Origin: Candidatus Zixiibacteriota bacterium
GTDB taxonomy: Bacteria; Zixibacteria; MSB-5A5; GN15; JACZUZ01
Length of the DNA: 7,880 nt
NCBI GenBank assembly: GCA_022572905.1
Contig: JACZUZ010000072.1
Coordinates: forward strand, 1-7,880
Direction of reading: 5' to 3'
In this document: positions 4,659-7,880 of the stretch, piece after piece
How the letters are laid out: every line of letters begins with the position of its first letter
Position numbering within the stretch: the first letter of the stretch is position 1
The notes under the pieces: generated by a model
Databases searched by the model: none
Told to the model about the DNA's origin: nothing
What the model saw: only the letters and a program-made list of their open reading frames with translations
Translations under genes and position numbers: made by a program

Positions 4659-7126
4659 ACGAGATGTTTACCGAAATGGCGCGAAAGGCGATAGAATACG
4701 CCCGGGATGAGGCGGCCCGACTGCGGCATGACTATATCGGGACAGAACATCTGCTTCTCGGACTAATTCGGCTCGGAGAAGGGCGCGCGGTTGAGATTAT
4801 TGCCAATCTGGGTCTGGACTTGATGGACCTTAAGGCCTCAATCGAAGAAGTCGTTCAGCCATCAGGCGGAACAATGACGATTGGTCAGCTTCCTCTGACT
4901 GCCCGAGCGAAAAAGACTCTCGAAGTTTCAGGGCAAGAAGCCCGCGCGCTCAAATCAAAAGACATCGACACAGAACATATTCTCTTAGCTCTTCTTAAAG
5001 ACGAAGAAGGAATCGCTGCCCAGGTTCTTTCGATGTTTGAGATTGACTACAAAGAAGCCTATGAGGAACTAAAGAATATTTTGAATGGCCGCCCTTCTTC
5101 ATTCAAGAAGAAGCGCAAGAAATCAAAAACTCCTGCCCTGGATCATTTCGGTCGCGACCTTACCGAACTGGCCCGCCGCGGAAGACTAGATCCGACTATT
5201 GGACGTGAAAACGAAATTGAACGCGTCTCACAAATACTTGCGCGCCGCAAGAAGAACAACCCTGTCTTAATCGGCGAACCCGGCGTGGGCAAAACCGCAA
5301 TAGCGGAAGGGTTGGCTCAACGCATCGTCGAGGGCAAAGTTCCCCAGACACTCGAAGGCAAGCGAGTGGTGACACTTGATATGGCTTCATTGGTGGCGGG
5401 CACAAAATATCGCGGGCAGTTTGAGGAGCGTCTCAAATCTGTCATGAATGAAATAGTAAATTCGAAAGACGTCATTATTTTCATCGACGAACTCCATACA
5501 ATCGTCGGCGCTGGTGGCGCCGAAGGATCGCTCGACGCATCGAATATCTTTAAGCCAGCGCTCTCACGCGGCGAATTGCAGTGTATCGGCGCGACAACAC
5601 TTGACGAATATAGAAAATACATCGAGAAAGACGGCGCGCTTGATCGACGATTCCAGACGGTAACAGTTGATCAGCCGTCAGAAGAAGATACAATCAAGAT
5701 TCTAAATGGCCTGCGCTCCAGATATGAGGAGCATCACCGAATAGAAATCTCAGACGAGGCAATCGCCGCCGCCGTGAAACTTTCGACTCGTTATATCAGC
5801 GGTAAATACCAACCGGACAAATCAATCGATTTGATCGATGAGGCCGGAGCGCGAGCGCATCTCCTGACATACACCAAGCCGGAAGACTTTTCTCGGATCG
5901 AAAATGAGATAGCGCAAATTCAGATTAAGAAAGAACAAGCGGTTAAGAATCAGGCATTTGAAACCGCCGCCAAACTTCGCGATGAGCTCAAAGCGAAACG
6001 TGAAAAGGTCGCGGAAATGCAAAAGGACTGGGAAGAAAAGCGCGAACAGAACAAAGTTGTGCTTACTGAGGAAGATATCTCGCGTGTCCTTTCGCAGATC
6101 ACCGGAATTCCGCTTTTCAGACTCGAAGAAAAAGAATCAAAGCGCCTCTTGCGTATGGAAGAAGAACTAAGTAAACGCGTTGTAGGCCAGGAAGAGGCGA
6201 TCGAGGTTATAAGTAAGGCCATTCGAAGAGCGCGAAGCGGTCTGGCCGATCCCAAAAGACCAATCGGATCTTTTATGTTCCTGGGGCCAACAGGCGTTGG
6301 CAAAACCGAGTTGGCGCGCGCCCTTTCGGACTTTCTCTTCGAGGACCCTGAGTCGCTAATTCGAGTTGATATGTCCGAATACATGGAGAAATTCTCTGTC
6401 AGTCGCCTTACGGGAGCGCCTCCGGGATATGTCGGCTATGAAGAGGGCGGACAGCTAACAGAAAAAGTTCGCCGCAAACCATATTCGGTTGTTCTGCTCG
6501 ACGAAATTGAAAAAGCCCATCCGGAAGTATTCAATATTCTCCTGCAGTTACTTGATGACGGCCAGCTTACCGATAGCTTCGGTCGAAAGGTGGATTTCAA
6601 AAACACCGTTGTGATAATGACATCAAATATCGGCACTCGCGAGATCAGCCAGAGCAAGACCGTTGGTTTTGAATCTCCGGAGAATATCACAGAATATTCT
6701 AAGGTCAAGAAGCGTGTCACTGAGGAAATGAAAAAGCTCTTCAATCCGGAATTACTCAATCGCATCGACGAATCGATTATTTTCCACAACCTTGAGCTAA
6801 GTCATATCAAGCAAATTGTAGACATTCTTCTTGAGGATGTGGCCAAACGCCTGGCCGACAGAGGCATCAGCTTCAATTTAAACGATGACGCCAAGAATTT
6901 CCTGGCCAAGAAGGGATTCAACCCGGCCTACGGCGCTCGACCACTCAAGCGGGCTATTCAGAAGTATCTCGAAAATCCGCTCTCCGAGGAGATTCTGCGA
7001 GGTCAATACGCCGGTGATGTTCAGCTTGAAATTGGCGCCAAAGGAGAAGAAGAGCTTACATTCTCATTCTCCAAGGGGAATACCAAATCCAAGAAAACCA
7101 AGAAGACCGAACCGGTGCAAAGCTGA
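4655..7126 (+). CDS. clpC: ClpC: AAA+ unfoldase of the ClpCP protease
   Basis: ClpC is a hexameric ATPase that unfolds substrates and threads them into the ClpP peptidase. From ATG 4655 it has 823 residues, close to Bacillus ClpC. The N-domain (about 1-145) holds two Clp_N repeats. Its IGTEH and IDTEH segments place Glu31 and Glu107 where Bacillus ClpC binds phosphoarginine. The D1 ring has Walker A GEPGVGKT at 207-214 and Walker [10 protein letters not shown] at 273-281. A middle domain with a UVR-type coiled coil (about 425-455) separates it from D2, which has Walker A GPTGVGKT at 544-551 and Walker B VVLLDE at 612-617. VGF at 670-672 is the ClpP-docking loop, so it is a ClpP partner and not ClpB. 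Oddities are a very basic linker KKKRKKSK at 151-158 and a Lys-rich C-terminal tail. It follows mcsA-mcsB and ends at a strong terminator. Confidence 0.97.
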   Translation: MNEMFTEMARKAIEYARDEAARLRHDYIGTEHLLLGLIRLGEGRAVEIIANLGLDLMDLKASIEEVVQPSGGTMTIGQLPLTARAKKTLEVSGQEARALKSKDIDTEHILLALLKDEEGIAAQVLSMFEIDYKEAYEELKNILNGRPSSFKKKRKKSKTPALDHFGRDLTELARRGRLDPTIGRENEIERVSQILARRKKNNPVLIGEPGVGKTAIAEGLAQRIVEGKVPQTLEGKRVVTLDMASLVAGTKYRGQFEERLKSVMNEIVNSKDVIIFIDELHTIVGAGGAEGSLDASNIFKPALSRGELQCIGATTLDEYRKYIEKDGALDRRFQTVTVDQPSEEDTIKILNGLRSRYEEHHRIEISDEAIAAAVKLSTRYISGKYQPDKSIDLIDEAGARAHLLTYTKPEDFSRIENEIAQIQIKKEQAVKNQAFETAAKLRDELKAKREKVAEMQKDWEEKREQNKVVLTEEDISRVLSQITGIPLFRLEEKESKRLLRMEEELSKRVVGQEEAIEVISKAIRRARSGLADPKRPIGSFMFLGPTGVGKTELARALSDFLFEDPESLIRVDMSEYMEKFSVSRLTGAPPGYVGYEEGGQLTEKVRRKPYSVVLLDEIEKAHPEVFNILLQLLDDGQLTDSFGRKVDFKNTVVIMTSNIGTREISQSKTVGFESPENITEYSKVKKRVTEEMKKLFNPELLNRIDESIIFHNLELSHIKQIVDILLEDVAKRLADRGISFNLNDDAKNFLAKKGFNPAYGARPLKRAIQKYLENPLSEEILRGQYAGDVQLEIGAKGEEELTFSFSKGNTKSKKTKKTEPVQS

Positions 7127-7165
7127 TTCTTAAAAAACCTGAACCAACCTAAAGCCTTTCTTTTG

Positions 7166-7204
7166 AACCCCCGGTAGATTATTTGCCGGGGGTTTCTTCT
7201 TTTT
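7166..7204 (+). terminator. Intrinsic terminator after clpC
   Basis: AACCCCCGG (7166-7174) pairs perfectly with CCGGGGGTT (7186-7194) around an 11-base loop, followed by the T-rich tract TTTCTTCTTTTT. It lies 40 bases after the clpC stop and is the only convincing terminator in the window. It closes the clpC transcript and separates the lipoprotein gene that follows. Confidence 0.92.
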
Positions 7205-7252
7205 AGGATTCTACTTGCGCTTGCGGTAGATGTTAGACTAAACTACTTCCCG

Positions 7253-7880
7253 ATGTTTGGAAGAATCAAAATCGGCGCTATCGCAATTCCCGCGTTATTA
7301 GTGTCATTGTTCTCATGCTCAGGTGAAAAGGAACAGTCTTCAGAAAGCTATTTCTTGGAATCTGATAGCCTTTTTGAATACCGCTGGACCGGAGAAGTCA
7401 TATTTGACGACAGTGGGAATGTCGTCGAAGGAACTAGGACCGCCTATTTCATCAGTGGGGAAAAATTCAGCGAAGTTCCCGTTAAGAACGGACGCGAAAA
7501 CGGGACGATGCGGGTATGGGATCAGGAAGGAATCAAGACCGCAGATATTGAATTCTCCGATGGCGCTCAGAACGGCAAGTCTGTTTTCTGGTATGAAAAC
7601 GGTAACAAACGACTGGAAATAGATTTTGTTGATGGCTTCGAAAATGGGACTTGGAAAACCTGGTATCCCGACGGAGCTCTATGGGTAGAGGGAGAAGTCA
7701 AGCATGGCAACAGAGTAGGAATCTGGACCGAGTGGCATCCTAATGGGGTCAAGAAAAGCGAGGGACCATACGAGCTCTTCGAGGTTGATCGACCCGGGGC
7801 CACAGGCGCCAGACTCTCAGATCATGACCCTGGTACAACAAACTCTGAGAATGATAGCTTGATGGACAGTATCTCACACG
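7253..7880 (+). CDS. Lipoprotein with five 24-residue MORN-like (YwqK-type) repeats, C-terminus outside window
   Basis: From ATG 7253 the frame stays open for 209 codons to the right edge. The N-terminus is a lipoprotein signal: Lys/Arg at 4-6, a hydrophobic core at 7-20 and the lipobox LFSC with Cys22 as the acylated residue. Ser23 after it gives no inner-membrane retention signal, so outer-membrane sorting through Lol is plausible. Residues 57-176 form five tandem 24-residue units. Each has a Gly (60, 84, 108, 132, 156), usually as N-G, then aromatic residues (for example VFWYENG, TWKTWYPDG, IWTEWHPNG), then another Gly exactly 9 later (69, 93, 117, 141, 165). This is the MORN_2/YwqK-like pattern. 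The region after about 185 is polar and probably disordered. Function is unknown: some relatives are annotated as antitoxins of YwqJK-type systems, but no toxin gene is visible here. No clear ribosome binding site precedes the ATG. Confidence 0.85.
   Translation, partial: MFGRIKIGAIAIPALLVSLFSCSGEKEQSSESYFLESDSLFEYRWTGEVIFDDSGNVVEGTRTAYFISGEKFSEVPVKNGRENGTMRVWDQEGIKTADIEFSDGAQNGKSVFWYENGNKRLEIDFVDGFENGTWKTWYPDGALWVEGEVKHGNRVGIWTEWHPNGVKKSEGPYELFEVDRPGATGARLSDHDPGTTNSENDSLMDSISH

Noticed and set aside
5950..6384. Long reverse-strand open frame of 144 codons inside clpC
   Set aside because: It is Ser/Arg-rich, as expected from reading a conserved gene backwards, and the + strand here encodes unmistakable ClpC. 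Other reverse frames in lolD, mcsA, mcsB and clpC were rejected for the same reason.
7253..7880. Toxin-antitoxin pair based on YwqK-like repeats
   Set aside because: No toxin-like gene is visible in the window, and the lipobox suggests an exported lipoprotein and not a cytoplasmic antitoxin.

Overview
The window looks like ordinary chromosome from a diderm (outer-membrane) bacterium of moderate GC content that also carries the protein-arginine-phosphorylation branch of Clp proteolysis. The diderm evidence is a Lol-type lipoprotein-release transporter and a lipoprotein with no Asp after the lipobox Cys. The arginine-kinase evidence is a complete mcsA-mcsB-clpC block, best known from Firmicutes. 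This pairing fits lineages such as the FCB-related candidate phyla (for example Zixibacteria-like), but that placement is an inference from gene content and was not checked by alignment. All genes are on the + strand. I see no mobile element, tRNA, rRNA or CRISPR array.

Layout: (1) 1-288, the C-terminal end of an EamA/DMT-type membrane transporter. (2) 289-439, a gap with a short ORF behind a strong Shine-Dalgarno, a perfect TATAAT box and a stem-loop where the transcript should begin. (3) 440-1678, a LolC/LolE-family ABC permease, and 1913-2629, its LolD-like ATPase. They are separated by about 230 bases containing a 36-codon ORF. (4) 2630-2828, a leader with spaced TGAAAAC repeats and a 34-codon ORF, then mcsA (2829-3380) and mcsB (3380-4474), which overlap by one base. 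(5) 4475-4654, a leader with stem-loops and a 39-codon ORF that ends on the clpC start, then clpC (4655-7126) and a strong intrinsic terminator at 7166-7204. (6) 7253-7880, a lipoprotein with five exact 24-residue MORN-like repeats that runs off the right edge.

How the genes work together: LolC/LolD-type transporters pull mature lipoproteins out of the inner membrane for delivery to the outer membrane. The last gene encodes a lipoprotein that could be such a client. In the second module McsA activates McsB, McsB phosphorylates arginines on damaged proteins, and ClpC recognises phosphoarginine through its N-domain and feeds substrates to ClpP. The key residues of McsB and ClpC are conserved here, so the module looks functional. 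No ctsR gene lies next to it, and I found no CtsR or CIRCE operator by eye, so its regulation probably differs from Bacillus. I see no clearly new system. The most unusual features are the non-CtsR arrangement, the short ORFs in every gap, the TGAAAAC repeats and the repeat lipoprotein.
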